Assembly (NCBI RefSeq): GCF_902832845.1 | Contig: NZ_CADFDB010000020.1 | Span: 1 to 64,000 of the forward strand | Length of the DNA: 64,000 nt | Origin: Burkholderia metallica | Lineage (GTDB): Bacteria; Pseudomonadota; Gammaproteobacteria; Burkholderiales; Burkholderiaceae | Reading direction: 5' to 3' | In this document: positions 20,829 through 30,171 of the stretch, one piece after another | How the letters are laid out: each line of letters opens with the position of its first letter | Numbering within the stretch: position 1 is the stretch's first letter | Position numbers and translations under genes: made by a program | Notes under the pieces: model-generated | What the model was told of the DNA's origin: nothing | Database searches by the model: none | Seen by the model: the letters and a program-made list of their open reading frames with translations, nothing else

Positions 20829-21851
20829 ATGACCCAAGCCCAGACTGCCGCCACCGTGCAACCCGACGCGATTCCCGTGGCCGCTCCGGCCACGCCGCGC
20901 TGGCGCGTCGCCGACGTCGTCGCGCTGTTCGAGCTGCCGTTCAACGACCTGATCTTCCGCGCGCAGCAGGTGCACCGCGAGCACTTCGACGCGAACGCGG
21001 TACAGCTGTCGACGCTGCTGTCGATCAAGACGGGCGGCTGCGAGGAAGATTGCGGCTACTGTTCGCAGTCGTCGCACCACGACACGGGCCTGAAGGCCGA
21101 GAAGCTGATGGACGTCGACGCGGTGCTCGACGCCGCGCGCGCGGCGAAGGCGAACGGCGCGAGCCGCTTCTGCATGGGCGCCGCGTGGCGCAACCCGAAG
21201 GAGCGCCACATGCCCGCGCTGACCGAGATGGTGCGCGGCGTGAAGGAACTCGGCCTCGAAACCTGCATGACGCTCGGCATGCTGGAAGACGAGCAGGCGC
21301 AGGAACTCGCGAACGCGGGCCTCGACTACTACAACCACAACCTCGACACGTCGCCTGAGTTCTACGGCCAGGTGATCTCGACGCGCACCTACCAGGATCG
21401 CCTCGACACGCTCGACCGCGTGCGCGACGCGGGCATCAACGTGTGCTGCGGCGGCATCATCGGGATGGGCGAATCGCGCCGCGAACGCGCGGGCCTGATC
21501 TCGCAGCTCGCGAACCTGAACCCGTATCCGGATTCGGTGCCGATCAACAACCTCGTCGCGATCGAGGGCACGCCGCTCGAAGGCACCGCACCGCTCGACC
21601 CGTTCGAGTTCGTGCGCACGATCGCCGTTGCGCGCATCACGATGCCGAAGGCCGTCGTGCGCCTGTCGGCCGGCCGCGAGCAGCTCGACGACGGCTTGCA
21701 GGCGATGTGCTTCCTCGCCGGCGCGAACTCGATGTTCTACGGCGACCAGTTGCTGACGACGAGCAACCCGCAGACGCAGAAGGATCGCGCGCTGTTCGAG
21801 CGCCTCGGCATCCGCGCGAGCGACGCGGACGCGATGTCGGCGAACGCGTAA
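20829..21851 (+). CDS. bioB: Biotin synthase
   Basis: A 340-residue radical SAM enzyme that inserts sulfur into dethiobiotin. The SAM-cluster cysteines are Cys71, Cys75 and Cys78 ([13 protein letters not shown]); [23 protein letters not shown] and [12 protein letters not shown] are typical BioB motifs, including the conserved ligands of the [2Fe-2S] cluster. A 20-residue Ala/Thr-rich N-terminal extension precedes the barrel. AGGACAGG lies before the ATG. It ends the biotin operon, before a strong terminator. Confidence 0.97.
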   Translation: MTQAQTAATVQPDAIPVAAPATPRWRVADVVALFELPFNDLIFRAQQVHREHFDANAVQLSTLLSIKTGGCEEDCGYCSQSSHHDTGLKAEKLMDVDAVLDAARAAKANGASRFCMGAAWRNPKERHMPALTEMVRGVKELGLETCMTLGMLEDEQAQELANAGLDYYNHNLDTSPEFYGQVISTRTYQDRLDTLDRVRDAGINVCCGGIIGMGESRRERAGLISQLANLNPYPDSVPINNLVAIEGTPLEGTAPLDPFEFVRTIAVARITMPKAVVRLSAGREQLDDGLQAMCFLAGANSMFYGDQLLTTSNPQTQKDRALFERLGIRASDADAMSANA

Positions 21852-21886
21852 GCGCAGCGCCCGGCGGATTCGTCCGCCTCATCGAG

Positions 21887-21915
21887 AAGCCGGGATGCGT
21901 CCCGGCTTGTTTGTG
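21887..21915 (+). terminator. Rho-independent terminator of the biotin operon
   Basis: 9-bp perfect stem AAGCCGGGA/TCCCGGCTT (21887-21895, 21900-21908), TGCG loop, followed by GTTTGTG. It lies 36 bp after bioB and between convergent bioB and cutC. Confidence 0.8.
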
Positions 21916-21962
21916 CGCGCGTTGCGCGCCCACGGTGTCCTGCCGTTACTTGATCGCGCGCG

Positions 21963-22688
21963 TCACACGTGCGATGCCGCGCCGTCGAGCGCCGCGCGCA
22001 CACGCTCGACGCGCGCTTCGTCGACGGGCGCGAGCACCTCGCCGCGCGGGCGCACGCCCGAGCCGAAATGCACGGCGCGCACGCCGGTCGCGCGGACGAA
22101 ATCGCCGACCGCGTCGATCGTGAGCCCGGAGCCCGCCAGCACCGTGCACGTCGAGCCCGCCGCCTGCCGCACGAGCCGCGTGATCGTCGCGACCGCGTCG
22201 AGCACCGACGGATGGCCGCCCGACGTCAGCACCGACGTGACGGCCGGCACGCGCAGCAGCGCGTCGAACGCGGCGTTGAGGTCGCGCGACACGTCGAACG
22301 CGCGATGGAACGTGAGCGCGCGGCCGTCGGCCGCGGCCGCGATGCGGGCCAGCGCGCCGAGATCGACGTCGCCGTGCGCATCGAGCGCGCCGAACACGAC
22401 GCCGTTCGCACCGGCCGCGACGGCCGCGCGCACGTCGCGCTCGATCACGCGCAGATCGTCGGCGTCGTAGACGAACGACCGGCTGTGCGGGCGCACGATC
22501 ACGTTGACGGGAATCGGCACGGCGGCCACGACGGCTTCGATCAGGCCGACGCTCGGCGTCAGCCCGCCTTCGGTGATCGCGGTCACGAGTTCGAGGCGGT
22601 CGGCGCCCGCGCGGGCGGCGGCCTTCGCATCGCCGACGGTCGTGGCGATCACTTCGAGGAGTACGGAGGAAGCGGCGTTTCGGTTCAT
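21963..22688 (-). CDS. cutC: Copper homeostasis protein CutC
   Basis: A 241-residue TIM-barrel protein of the CutC family. Family motifs are LLEVIATTVGDAKAAARAGADRLEL at the start, VIVRPHSRSFVY, ALTFHRAFD and LTSGGHPSVLD. It is cytosolic and named from E. coli copper-tolerance genetics; its biochemical role is still debated. It converges on the biotin operon. Confidence 0.93.
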   Translation of the reverse strand: MNRNAASSVLLEVIATTVGDAKAAARAGADRLELVTAITEGGLTPSVGLIEAVVAAVPIPVNVIVRPHSRSFVYDADDLRVIERDVRAAVAAGANGVVFGALDAHGDVDLGALARIAAAADGRALTFHRAFDVSRDLNAAFDALLRVPAVTSVLTSGGHPSVLDAVATITRLVRQAAGSTCTVLAGSGLTIDAVGDFVRATGVRAVHFGSGVRPRGEVLAPVDEARVERVRAALDGAASHV

Positions 22689-22831
22689 GGGCGACCCGCG
22701 AATCGTCTGGACAATTCGCGCATCCTAGCCGAGCCGCGTGACGGACGCCAGCGTGCCGGCCACCGCGCGGTCAGTCGCGCCGGCGGTCGCACTGGCAGCC
22801 GGCCGCTCGCCGCCTTCGGTGCATCCGGCGT

Positions 22832-24118
22832 TCAGCCGGCGCCGGCTTCGTCGTCGTCCCAGTCGATGTCGCCGCACAGCACGCGCTGCGCATCGCCGAC
22901 GCGCACGGCCACCGACAACGTCACGCACGGCTGCGCCTCGTTGATCGACAGGTACGGCCGCGTGACCTGCACGCGCCCCGGCTCGGCGATCGCCGAGCGG
23001 AAATACGGCCGGCGCAGCCAGTTCGCGCCCTGCGCATCCGCCAGCGGCGAGAAGCGCGCCTCGGCGAGCGCACGGTCGGCGCGCAGCACGACGTTGCGGC
23101 CCGACTGCCGGCCGTGCGCGTCGAGCAGGAAGCAGCGTGCGGCCGCGTGGAGCGCGAGGAAGTTCCAGCACACCTCGTCGAGCGGCTCGCCGGCCGCGAG
23201 GCGCTCGGCCGCGCGTTCGAACGCGCGCAGGTACGGCGCGAGCCGCTGCGCGTCGCGCCGCTCGCGCGCCTCGGTCTGCTGCCGGTAACGCTCGGTCAGT
23301 TCACCGATACAGCCCGTCGCGGCCTCACTGTCGGGCAGCCCCGGCGCCGGCCGGCCGAAGTAGTAGCCCTGCACGAAATCGGCCTCGCACGACAGCGCGA
23401 TCTGCGCCTCGTGCTCGGTCTCGATGCCCTCGACGAGCACGAGCTTGCCGGCCTCGTGCAGCAGCGTCACGAGCCCGTGCAGGATCGCGGTGAGCCCGGT
23501 GCGGTGCGCCGCGTGCGACAGCATGATCCGGTCGAGCTTCACGATGTCCGGGTTCAGTTGCCAGATCCGCTCGATGTTCGAGTGCCCCGCGCCGAAATCG
23601 TCGAGCGCGATCAGGAAACCGTGCGTGCGGAATTCGCGCACGGCCTCGGCCAGCCGCTCGACGTCTTCCGCGCGCTGTTCGAGCACCTCGAGCACGACCC
23701 GGCGCGGCGGCATGCCGAGCCGCTTCAGGTTCGCGAGCAGCGCGGCCGCCTGGAACGGGTCGGTGAGTACGCCCGGATGCACGTTGAGGAACAGCCATTC
23801 GCGCTCGGCCCCGAGCAGCGTGAAGTTCTCCAGATGCAGCGCCTGCGCGAGCCGGTCGAGCTGCAGCAGTTCGCCCTGGCGCGCGGCTTCGCCGAACACG
23901 TCGAGCGGCGACACAGGGCGATCGAGCGCATCGTGCGCGCGCAGCAGCGCCTCGTAGCCCACCGCACGCTGGTGCGACAGGCTGAAAATCGGCTGGAACA
24001 CGGTGGTGAGCGTCAGATCGCGGTGCTGCGTCGCCAGACGTTCGAAGCCGGAGCTCACTTCCCGCTCGAACCGGTACGGCGACGCGGCGGCCGGACGCTC
24101 CTGTTGCACGATCGTCAT
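22832..24118 (-). CDS. EAL-domain cyclic-di-GMP phosphodiesterase with YkuI-like C-terminal domain
   Basis: A 428-residue protein. The EAL domain (about 35-275) keeps the catalytic residues: EAL at 56-58 (YEALLR), Asn in FLNVHPG, Glu in VLEVLEQ, the Asp pair in LDDFGAG, Lys in IVKLDR, Glu in VEGIETE and Gln in VQGYYFGRP, so it is probably active against c-di-GMP. The C-terminal region (about 300-428, with RPYFRSAIAE) resembles the PAS/Cache-like sensory domain of B. subtilis YkuI. No membrane segment is seen. A strong AGGAGG lies before the ATG. Confidence 0.9.
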   Translation of the reverse strand: MTIVQQERPAAASPYRFEREVSSGFERLATQHRDLTLTTVFQPIFSLSHQRAVGYEALLRAHDALDRPVSPLDVFGEAARQGELLQLDRLAQALHLENFTLLGAEREWLFLNVHPGVLTDPFQAAALLANLKRLGMPPRRVVLEVLEQRAEDVERLAEAVREFRTHGFLIALDDFGAGHSNIERIWQLNPDIVKLDRIMLSHAAHRTGLTAILHGLVTLLHEAGKLVLVEGIETEHEAQIALSCEADFVQGYYFGRPAPGLPDSEAATGCIGELTERYRQQTEARERRDAQRLAPYLRAFERAAERLAAGEPLDEVCWNFLALHAAARCFLLDAHGRQSGRNVVLRADRALAEARFSPLADAQGANWLRRPYFRSAIAEPGRVQVTRPYLSINEAQPCVTLSVAVRVGDAQRVLCGDIDWDDDEAGAG

Positions 24119-24310
24119 GCCTTCCTCCTGGTAGTGCCTTCGAACGCGGCGTCCGGCGAAGCGAACGGCGTGCGCAATGTCATGGTTGGACCCTCGGTTG
24201 CCCGGTCGACGCCGGACGGCTGGCCAACATCAAGCAAGCTCCGTGCAAGGTACCGAAGACCCATGCGCCGCGCGGACGCACCGGGCTGCCGCACCGGCGT
24301 GGCGCACGTC

Positions 24311-24333
24311 GCGCGCACCATTTTCGTGCGCGC
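24311..24333. other. Hairpin in the region between the EAL gene and the antiporter gene
   Basis: 8-bp perfect inverted repeat GCGCGCAC/GTGCGCGC with loop CATTTTC, in the roughly 300-bp divergent gap. TACACT at 24372-24377 could be the -10 of the antiporter gene. No gene is seen in the gap. Confidence 0.35.
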
Positions 24334-24414
24334 GCACCGGCCGCTCGAACGCACCCGTCACGCTGTCACGCTACACTCCGTACGATCGTTTCATTCCCCG
24401 TATTCGCCGTATCG

Positions 24415-26082
24415 ATGGAAATCGTCTTCACCGTCCTGATTTTGCTGCTGACCGTCGCGCTGTCCGGCGCCGTCACGCGCATCCTGCCGTTCCAACTGCC
24501 GTTGCCGCTGATGCAGATCGCGTTCGGCGCGATCCTCGCGTGGCCGAAGTTCAACCTGCACGTCACGTTCGATCCCGAAATCTTCATGCTGCTGTTCATT
24601 CCGCCGCTGCTGTTCGCGGACGGCTGGCGGATTCCGAAGCGCGAGCTGTACCTGCAGCGCCGCGCGATCCTGATGCTCGCGTTCGGGCTCGTGTTCATGA
24701 CGGTACTCGCAGTGGGCTACTTCGCGCACTGGCTGATACCCGAGTTGCCGCTGCCGATCGCGTTCGCGCTCGCGGCCGTGCTGTCGCCCACCGACGCGGT
24801 CGCGCTGTCGGGCATCGCCGGCAAGGGCCGGATCCCGCCGCAACTGATGCACATCCTCGAGGGCGAGGCGCTGATGAACGACGCGTCGGGCCTCGTCGCG
24901 CTGAAATTCGCGATCGCGGCCGCGCTGACGGGCATGTTCTCGCTGCGCGACGCGTCGGTCACGTTCGTGATCGTCGCGGCCGGCGGGCTCGCGACGGGCG
25001 CGATCGTGGCGTGGGTGTTCAGCACGCTGTCCACGCGCTTCCTGAACGCCGAGCAGGAAGGCGACCCGGCGCCCGGCATCGTGATGACGCTGCTCGTGCC
25101 GTTCGCGGCCTACCTGTTCGCCGAGCACCTCGACCTGTCGGGCGTGCTGGCGGCCGTGTCGGCCGGGATGATGATGAACTACACGAGCTTCTCGCGCAAA
25201 AGCACCGTCGCGTCGCGCGTGCGCGCCGAGAGCACGTGGGCGATGATCGAGTTCGTGTTCAACGGCATGGTGTTCATCATGCTCGGGCTGCAGTTGCCGC
25301 ACATCATCGGCCGCACGCTCGTCGACGCGCATCACACGAGCGACGCGCTCGTCGGCCGGATGATCTTCAACGTGTGCGCGATGATGCTCGCGCTGTATGC
25401 GATCCGCTTCCTGTGGGTCTGGCTGCTGCGCTGGTTCGCGAGCCGTCGCGCCGCGCGCCACGGCCTCGCGGGCACGATGGCCGGCATCCGCACGATCGCG
25501 GTGATGACGGTCGGCGGCGTGCGCGGCGCGGTCACGCTCGCCGGCGTGCTGTCGATTCCGGTCGCGCTGTCCGACGGCGTGCCGCTGCCGGGGCGCGACA
25601 CGGCGATCTTCGTCGCGTCGGCGGTGATCCTCGGCTCGCTCGTCGTCGCGGTGATCGGCCTGCCGCTGCTGCTGCGCGGCGTGCGCTCGTCGCGCAACAC
25701 GCTCGGCGACGAGGAACGCGCGGCGCGCGCGGCCGCGGCCCAGGCCGCGATCCGCGCGATCGATTCGTCGCACGACGCGATCTCGGCCGATCTCGACGAA
25801 TCGGGCGCCGCGCGCTGCGCGGACATCTCCGCGCGCGTGATGGACCAGTACCGCCGCCGCCTCGCGACCCTCGCCGAGGACGGCCCCACGCCGCGCGCGG
25901 AAGCGAAGCAGACCGAAACGATGGAACTGCAGATGCGGATCGCGGCCGTGCGCGCGGAACGCTCCGCGCTGTACCGGCTGCGCAGCGAGAGCAGGATTTC
26001 CGACGAGACGCTGACCAAGCTGCTTCGCGAGATCGACCTGTCCGAAACCGCACTGTCCACGCGCAAGAAAGGCATTCTCTGA
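24415..26082 (+). CDS. Na+/H+ antiporter, CPA1 family
   Basis: A 555-residue inner-membrane protein with about 12 hydrophobic segments in its first 420 residues. It has the CPA1 ion-site motif SPTDAVALSG and the NDASGLV motif (EGEALMNDASGLVALKF), which carries the conserved Asp. The cytosolic C-terminal tail of about 130 residues is hydrophilic and helical, as in NhaP/YjcE-type exchangers. It exchanges monovalent cations for protons in pH and salt homeostasis. No ribosome site stands out before ATG 24415. Confidence 0.92.
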   Translation: MEIVFTVLILLLTVALSGAVTRILPFQLPLPLMQIAFGAILAWPKFNLHVTFDPEIFMLLFIPPLLFADGWRIPKRELYLQRRAILMLAFGLVFMTVLAVGYFAHWLIPELPLPIAFALAAVLSPTDAVALSGIAGKGRIPPQLMHILEGEALMNDASGLVALKFAIAAALTGMFSLRDASVTFVIVAAGGLATGAIVAWVFSTLSTRFLNAEQEGDPAPGIVMTLLVPFAAYLFAEHLDLSGVLAAVSAGMMMNYTSFSRKSTVASRVRAESTWAMIEFVFNGMVFIMLGLQLPHIIGRTLVDAHHTSDALVGRMIFNVCAMMLALYAIRFLWVWLLRWFASRRAARHGLAGTMAGIRTIAVMTVGGVRGAVTLAGVLSIPVALSDGVPLPGRDTAIFVASAVILGSLVVAVIGLPLLLRGVRSSRNTLGDEERAARAAAAQAAIRAIDSSHDAISADLDESGAARCADISARVMDQYRRRLATLAEDGPTPRAEAKQTETMELQMRIAAVRAERSALYRLRSESRISDETLTKLLREIDLSETALSTRKKGIL

Positions 26083-26117
26083 CGGCCCGGCCGCGGCCGC
26101 AGCGGCCGCTCCAATGA

Positions 26118-26147
26118 AAAACGGCGACGCACCTGCGTCGCCGTTTT
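26118..26147. terminator. Bidirectional Rho-independent terminator
   Basis: 14-bp perfect stem AAAACGGCGACGCA/TGCGTCGCCGTTTT with a 2-nt loop, between the convergent antiporter and indolepyruvate oxidoreductase genes; it works in both directions. Confidence 0.92.
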
Positions 26148-26167
26148 CACATCCGCCCGCGCGTGCG

Positions 26168-29100
26168 TTACTTCGCGACGACGACCGGAATCCCCTTCAG
26201 CATCCCCGCGCCCTTCATCTCGTCGAGCGCGTGCTGCACGGCCGCGCTCGTCGCCGCGTCGATGCCGAGCTGCAGCGCGAGTTCGCGCTCCGCGCGCTTC
26301 ACGCCGGCCAGGTTGCGCACCTTCACGTGACCGAAGCCGCGCACGCGGGCGTGCAGGTCGGCCAGTTGCACGACCTGCGCGGCATTGCCGGCCGTCATCG
26401 CGGCGAACGCACGCGTGATCGTCGTTTCGTAGTCGTCGGCGAGCGCGCGCTCCATCTTCCGCTCGACGGTGCGGCCGAACGGATCGAGCCACGTGCCGCG
26501 CAGGCTGCGCACGCGCGCGAGCATGCCGAACACCGGCCACATCCACTGGCCGAACACGCGCTTTTTCGGCACGCTGCCGTCGCGGCCGACCTTCGCGACC
26601 GTCGGCGGCGCCAGGTTGAACTTCACGCGGTACGCGTGCCCCGGCACGCCTTCGAACTGCGCTTCGAGCGCGGTGCGGAACGCGTCGTCCGTGTACAGCC
26701 GCGCGACCTCGTATTCGTCCTTCACCGCGAGCAGCCGGTAGAACGTCGTCGCGACCGCGCGTGTCAGCGCGTCGTCGCCCTTCGCGGCCGCCGCGTTCAC
26801 GAGCGCCCGGTAGCGCTCGACGTAGCGCGCGCCGCCGTATGCGTTCAGACGCGCTTCGCGATCGGCGATCAGCTCGGCGAGCGTCTCCGGTGCAGCATGC
26901 ACGGCCACCGCGTGCCGCGCGTTCCACAACGCGTCGAGGCCCGCCGCGTCGCCGGCCGCCATCCGGCCGATCGAGAACGCGAGCTTGTTCATCGGCACCG
27001 CGACGTTGTTCAGCTCGATCGCGCGCATCATCGCCGCGAGCGACACCGGCACGAGGCCGAGCTGCCACGCGTAGCCGAGCATCAGGATGTTCGCGCCGAT
27101 CGAGTCGCCGAGGAACTTTGCGGCGAGCGCCTGCGCATCGCAGCTCGACAGGTAGCCGTCGCCGGCCGCGTGATGCATCTTTTCGAGCAGCGCATCCGCG
27201 TGCAGGTTCGCATCGGGGTTCTGCACGAACGACGCGTTCGGGATCCGGTGCGTGTTGACGACGATCCGCGTGCGCTCGTGGCGCACCGTCTGCAGCGCCT
27301 CGGCGCTCGCGCCGACGACCATGTCGCACGCGAGCAGCACGTCGGCCTGCTGCGTGTCGATGCGCACCTGGTTCAGCCACCGGTCGCTCGACGCGATCCG
27401 CACGAACGACAGCACCGAGCCGCCCTTCTGCGCGAAGCCCATGAAGTCGAGCACCGACGCGCTCTTGCCTTCGAGGTGCGCGGCCATGCTGATCAGCGCG
27501 CCCACCGTCACGACGCCGGTGCCGCCGACGCCCGTCACGAGCATGTCGAACGGCGCCGCATCGAGATGCGTGGCCGGCACCGGCAGCGCATCGACGCGCG
27601 CGGCGAGCGCCGCTTCGTCGAACGCGGCACCGGCCGCCTTCTTCAGCGCCGCGCCTTCGAGCGTCACGAAGCTCGGGCAGAAGCCGTTCACGCACGAGTA
27701 GTCCTTGTTGCACGACGACTGGTCGATGCGGCGCTTGCGGCCGAGCGGCGTCTCGAGCGGCTCGACCGACAGGCAGTTCGACTGCACGCCGCAGTCGCCG
27801 CAGCCTTCGCACACCGCGTCGTTGATGAACAGGCGCTTGTCCGGGTCGGGGAATTCGCCTTTCTTGCGGCGGCGGCGCTTCTCGGCCGCGCAGGTCTGAT
27901 CGTAGATCAGCACGGTGACGCCCGGCGTCTCGCGCAGCTCGCGCTGCACGGTGTCGAGTTCGCTGCGGTGATGGAACGTCGTGCCGGTCGGGAACTGGCC
28001 GTGATGGCCGTCGTACTTCTCCGGTTCGTCGGACACGACGACGAAGCGCGACACGCCTTCCGCCTCGACCTGCCGCGCGATCTGCGGCACCGAGATGCTG
28101 CCGTCGACCGGCTGGCCGCCCGTCATCGCGACCGCGTCGTTGTAGAGGATCTTGTACGTGATGTTCGCTTTCGCGGCCACCGCCTGGCGGATCGCGAGGA
28201 TGCCCGAGTGGAAGTAGGTGCCGTCGCCAAGGTTCTGGAACACGTGCTTCGTGTTGGTGAACATCGCATGCGCGGCCCAGTCGACGCCCTCGCCGCCCAT
28301 CTGGATCAGCCCCGTCGTGTCGCGCTCCATCCAGGACGCCATGAAGTGGCAGCCGATGCCCGCCTGCGCGATCGAGCCTTCCGGCACCTTCGTCGACGTG
28401 TTGTGCGGGCAGCCCGAGCAGAAGTACGGCGTGCGCTTCACCGCGTCGGCTTCGTTCGACAGGATCTGCGGCGCGACGAGATCGACGACGCGCTCGCGGC
28501 GATCGAGCGCCGGCTTGTGGCGTGCGAGCCATTCGGCGAACACCGGCAGGATGCGCGACGGGCGCAGCTCGCCGAGCTCGGACAGCAGGCACGCGCCGGC
28601 CGCATCGTGCTTGCCGAGCACGCGCGGGCGCGCGCCTTCCGTGCGGTTGTACAGGTAGTCCTTGATCTGCTGCTCGATGACGGGGCCCTTCTCCTCGATC
28701 ACGAGCACTTCGGCGAGCCCGTCGACGAAGGTGTCGAGCCGTGTCGTTTCGAGCGGATACGACAGGCCGACCTTGTAGATCCGCACGCCGGCCGCGTCGA
28801 GGTCGGCCACCGTCAGGTCGAGGCGGCGCAGCGCTTCCATCAGGTCGAGGTGCGCCTTGCCGCAGGTGACGATACCGACGTTCGCCTGTGCGCTCGGTGC
28901 GATCCACTTGTCGATGCTGTTGGCGCGCGCGAAATGGCGCACCGCGTCGAGCTTCGCGGCGAGCCGCGCCTCGATCGTCAGGCTCGGCAGGTCGGGCCAG
29001 CGGTTGTGCAGGCCGCCGGCCGGCGGCGTGAAGCCTTCCGGCGCGGGCCAGCGCGTCTGCAGCGCGTCGAGGTCGACGGTGGAGCCCGACTCGACCGTTT

Positions 29101-29740
29101 CCGAGATCGCCTTGAAGCCGACCCACGCGCCCGAATAGCGCGACAGCGCCCAGCCGTACAGGCCGAATTCGAGCATGTCGGCGATGTTCGCCGGATTCAC
29201 GACCGGCATGTGCCACGCGATCATCGCGAAGTCGCTCTGGTGCGGCATCGACGACGACACGCAACCGTGGTCGTCGCCCGCGACGACGAGCACGCCGCCG
29301 TGCGGCGACGAACCGTACGCGTTGCCGTGCTTCAGCGCGTCGCCCGCGCGATCGACGCCCGGGCCCTTGCCGTACCACATCGCATACACGCCTTCGACCG
29401 TGCGTTCGGGATCGGCTTCCACGCGCTGCGTGCCGAGCACCGCCGTGCCGCCGAGTTCCTCGTTGATCGCGGGCAGGAAGCGCACGCCGCCGGCGTCGAG
29501 CAGTTTCTTCGCCTTCCACAGCTGCTGGTCGACCATCCCGAGCGGCGACCCGCGGTAGCCGCTGACGAAGCCGGCCGTATTCAGGCCCTGTTCGGCGTCG
29601 ACGGTGCGCTGCATCAGCAGCAGGCGGACCAGCGCCTGCGTGCCGGTCAGGAAGATCCGGCCGCGCGTCGCGGTCAGGTTGTCGGTGAGGCGGTAGTCGG
29701 ACAGGGAGGGCGTGCCGTCGACGGGCAGGCGGGCGGTCAT
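26168..29740 (-). CDS. Indolepyruvate ferredoxin oxidoreductase, fused IorA-IorB type
   Basis: A 1190-residue fused enzyme that oxidatively decarboxylates aryl or branched 2-oxoacids to acyl-CoA, as in aromatic amino acid breakdown. The order is pyrimidine-binding and core domains at the N-terminus (GFVSGYRGSPLG, GKGPGVDR), a TPP-binding region (CSGCPHNTS, GIGCHFMASWMERDTTG), a ferredoxin-like cysteine cluster (CEGCGDCGVQSNC and CVNGFCPS), then the IorB gamma-type domain (GVGGTGVVTVG). The ATG at 29740 has AGGAG about 8 bp upstream. Large fused forms are typical of Proteobacteria. Confidence 0.93.
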   Translation of the reverse strand: MTARLPVDGTPSLSDYRLTDNLTATRGRIFLTGTQALVRLLLMQRTVDAEQGLNTAGFVSGYRGSPLGMVDQQLWKAKKLLDAGGVRFLPAINEELGGTAVLGTQRVEADPERTVEGVYAMWYGKGPGVDRAGDALKHGNAYGSSPHGGVLVVAGDDHGCVSSSMPHQSDFAMIAWHMPVVNPANIADMLEFGLYGWALSRYSGAWVGFKAISETVESGSTVDLDALQTRWPAPEGFTPPAGGLHNRWPDLPSLTIEARLAAKLDAVRHFARANSIDKWIAPSAQANVGIVTCGKAHLDLMEALRRLDLTVADLDAAGVRIYKVGLSYPLETTRLDTFVDGLAEVLVIEEKGPVIEQQIKDYLYNRTEGARPRVLGKHDAAGACLLSELGELRPSRILPVFAEWLARHKPALDRRERVVDLVAPQILSNEADAVKRTPYFCSGCPHNTSTKVPEGSIAQAGIGCHFMASWMERDTTGLIQMGGEGVDWAAHAMFTNTKHVFQNLGDGTYFHSGILAIRQAVAAKANITYKILYNDAVAMTGGQPVDGSISVPQIARQVEAEGVSRFVVVSDEPEKYDGHHGQFPTGTTFHHRSELDTVQRELRETPGVTVLIYDQTCAAEKRRRRKKGEFPDPDKRLFINDAVCEGCGDCGVQSNCLSVEPLETPLGRKRRIDQSSCNKDYSCVNGFCPSFVTLEGAALKKAAGAAFDEAALAARVDALPVPATHLDAAPFDMLVTGVGGTGVVTVGALISMAAHLEGKSASVLDFMGFAQKGGSVLSFVRIASSDRWLNQVRIDTQQADVLLACDMVVGASAEALQTVRHERTRIVVNTHRIPNASFVQNPDANLHADALLEKMHHAAGDGYLSSCDAQALAAKFLGDSIGANILMLGYAWQLGLVPVSLAAMMRAIELNNVAVPMNKLAFSIGRMAAGDAAGLDALWNARHAVAVHAAPETLAELIADREARLNAYGGARYVERYRALVNAAAAKGDDALTRAVATTFYRLLAVKDEYEVARLYTDDAFRTALEAQFEGVPGHAYRVKFNLAPPTVAKVGRDGSVPKKRVFGQWMWPVFGMLARVRSLRGTWLDPFGRTVERKMERALADDYETTITRAFAAMTAGNAAQVVQLADLHARVRGFGHVKVRNLAGVKRAERELALQLGIDAATSAAVQHALDEMKGAGMLKGIPVVVAK

Positions 29741-29847
29741 GGGGGGTGTCTCCTGATTGTGCTGTTCTGGGCTGCGCACCGGGGCGTCGGGCGACGCCGG
29801 CCGGAGGCGGCTGGATGGCTCTATTTTTTCGCGGGGAGACGAGAAAG

Positions 29848-29888
29848 TTTTTTCTCATCTTGCTCGGCCAGCCCCGAAGTGAGAAAAA
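29848..29888. other. Imperfect hairpin upstream of the oxidoreductase gene
   Basis: Inverted repeat TTTTTCTCA/TGAGAAAAA (about 29849-29857, 29880-29888) around a GC-rich loop, in an otherwise T/A-run-rich 100 bp. It may be a terminator or an operator; its owner is unclear. Confidence 0.35.
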
Positions 29889-29941
29889 CCGCGTAGGTTT
29901 CGGGAGGGAATTGAGAGAATTTTCGCGCCGGGTGGTGGGCG

Positions 29942-30056
29942 GCGGTTGGGCGGTTGGGCGGTTGGGCGGTTGGGCGGTTGGGCGGTTGGGCGGTTGGGCG
30001 GTTGGGCGGTTGGGCGGTTGGGCGGTTGGGCGGTTGGGCGGTTGGGCGGTTGGGCG
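29942..30056. repeat. Perfect octanucleotide minisatellite (about 14 copies)
   Basis: 115 bp of unbroken period-8 repeat with unit GGTTGGGC, about 14.4 copies without a single mismatch. The G-rich strand (GG and GGG runs with short loops) could form G-quadruplexes. It lies about 200 bp upstream of the oxidoreductase start codon. Such perfect arrays change copy number by slippage. It is not read as protein: there is no ribosome site. Confidence 0.95.
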
Positions 30057-30171
30057 AGATGGGTGGGCGCTTGCCTCGACATCGCGGGTGACGAGCGGGA
30101 CGTCGGCCGCTGGTACGGCGGCGGGTGCTCGGGGCCCGTGCGACAAGGTTTCGGCGGGGAAGCGGCGGCGT

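Noticed and set aside
25332-30146. Very long reverse-strand open frame (about 1600 codons) across the antiporter and oxidoreductase genes
   Set aside because: It is an out-of-frame shadow caused by high GC; the oxidoreductase and antiporter have clear domain motifs in other frames, and this frame gives Arg/Ala-rich sequence without recognisable domains.
29940-30150. Reverse-strand Pro/Thr/Asn-rich repeat peptide over the minisatellite
   Set aside because: It results from translating the 8-bp repeat; there is no ribosome site and no sequence beyond the repeat that looks coding.
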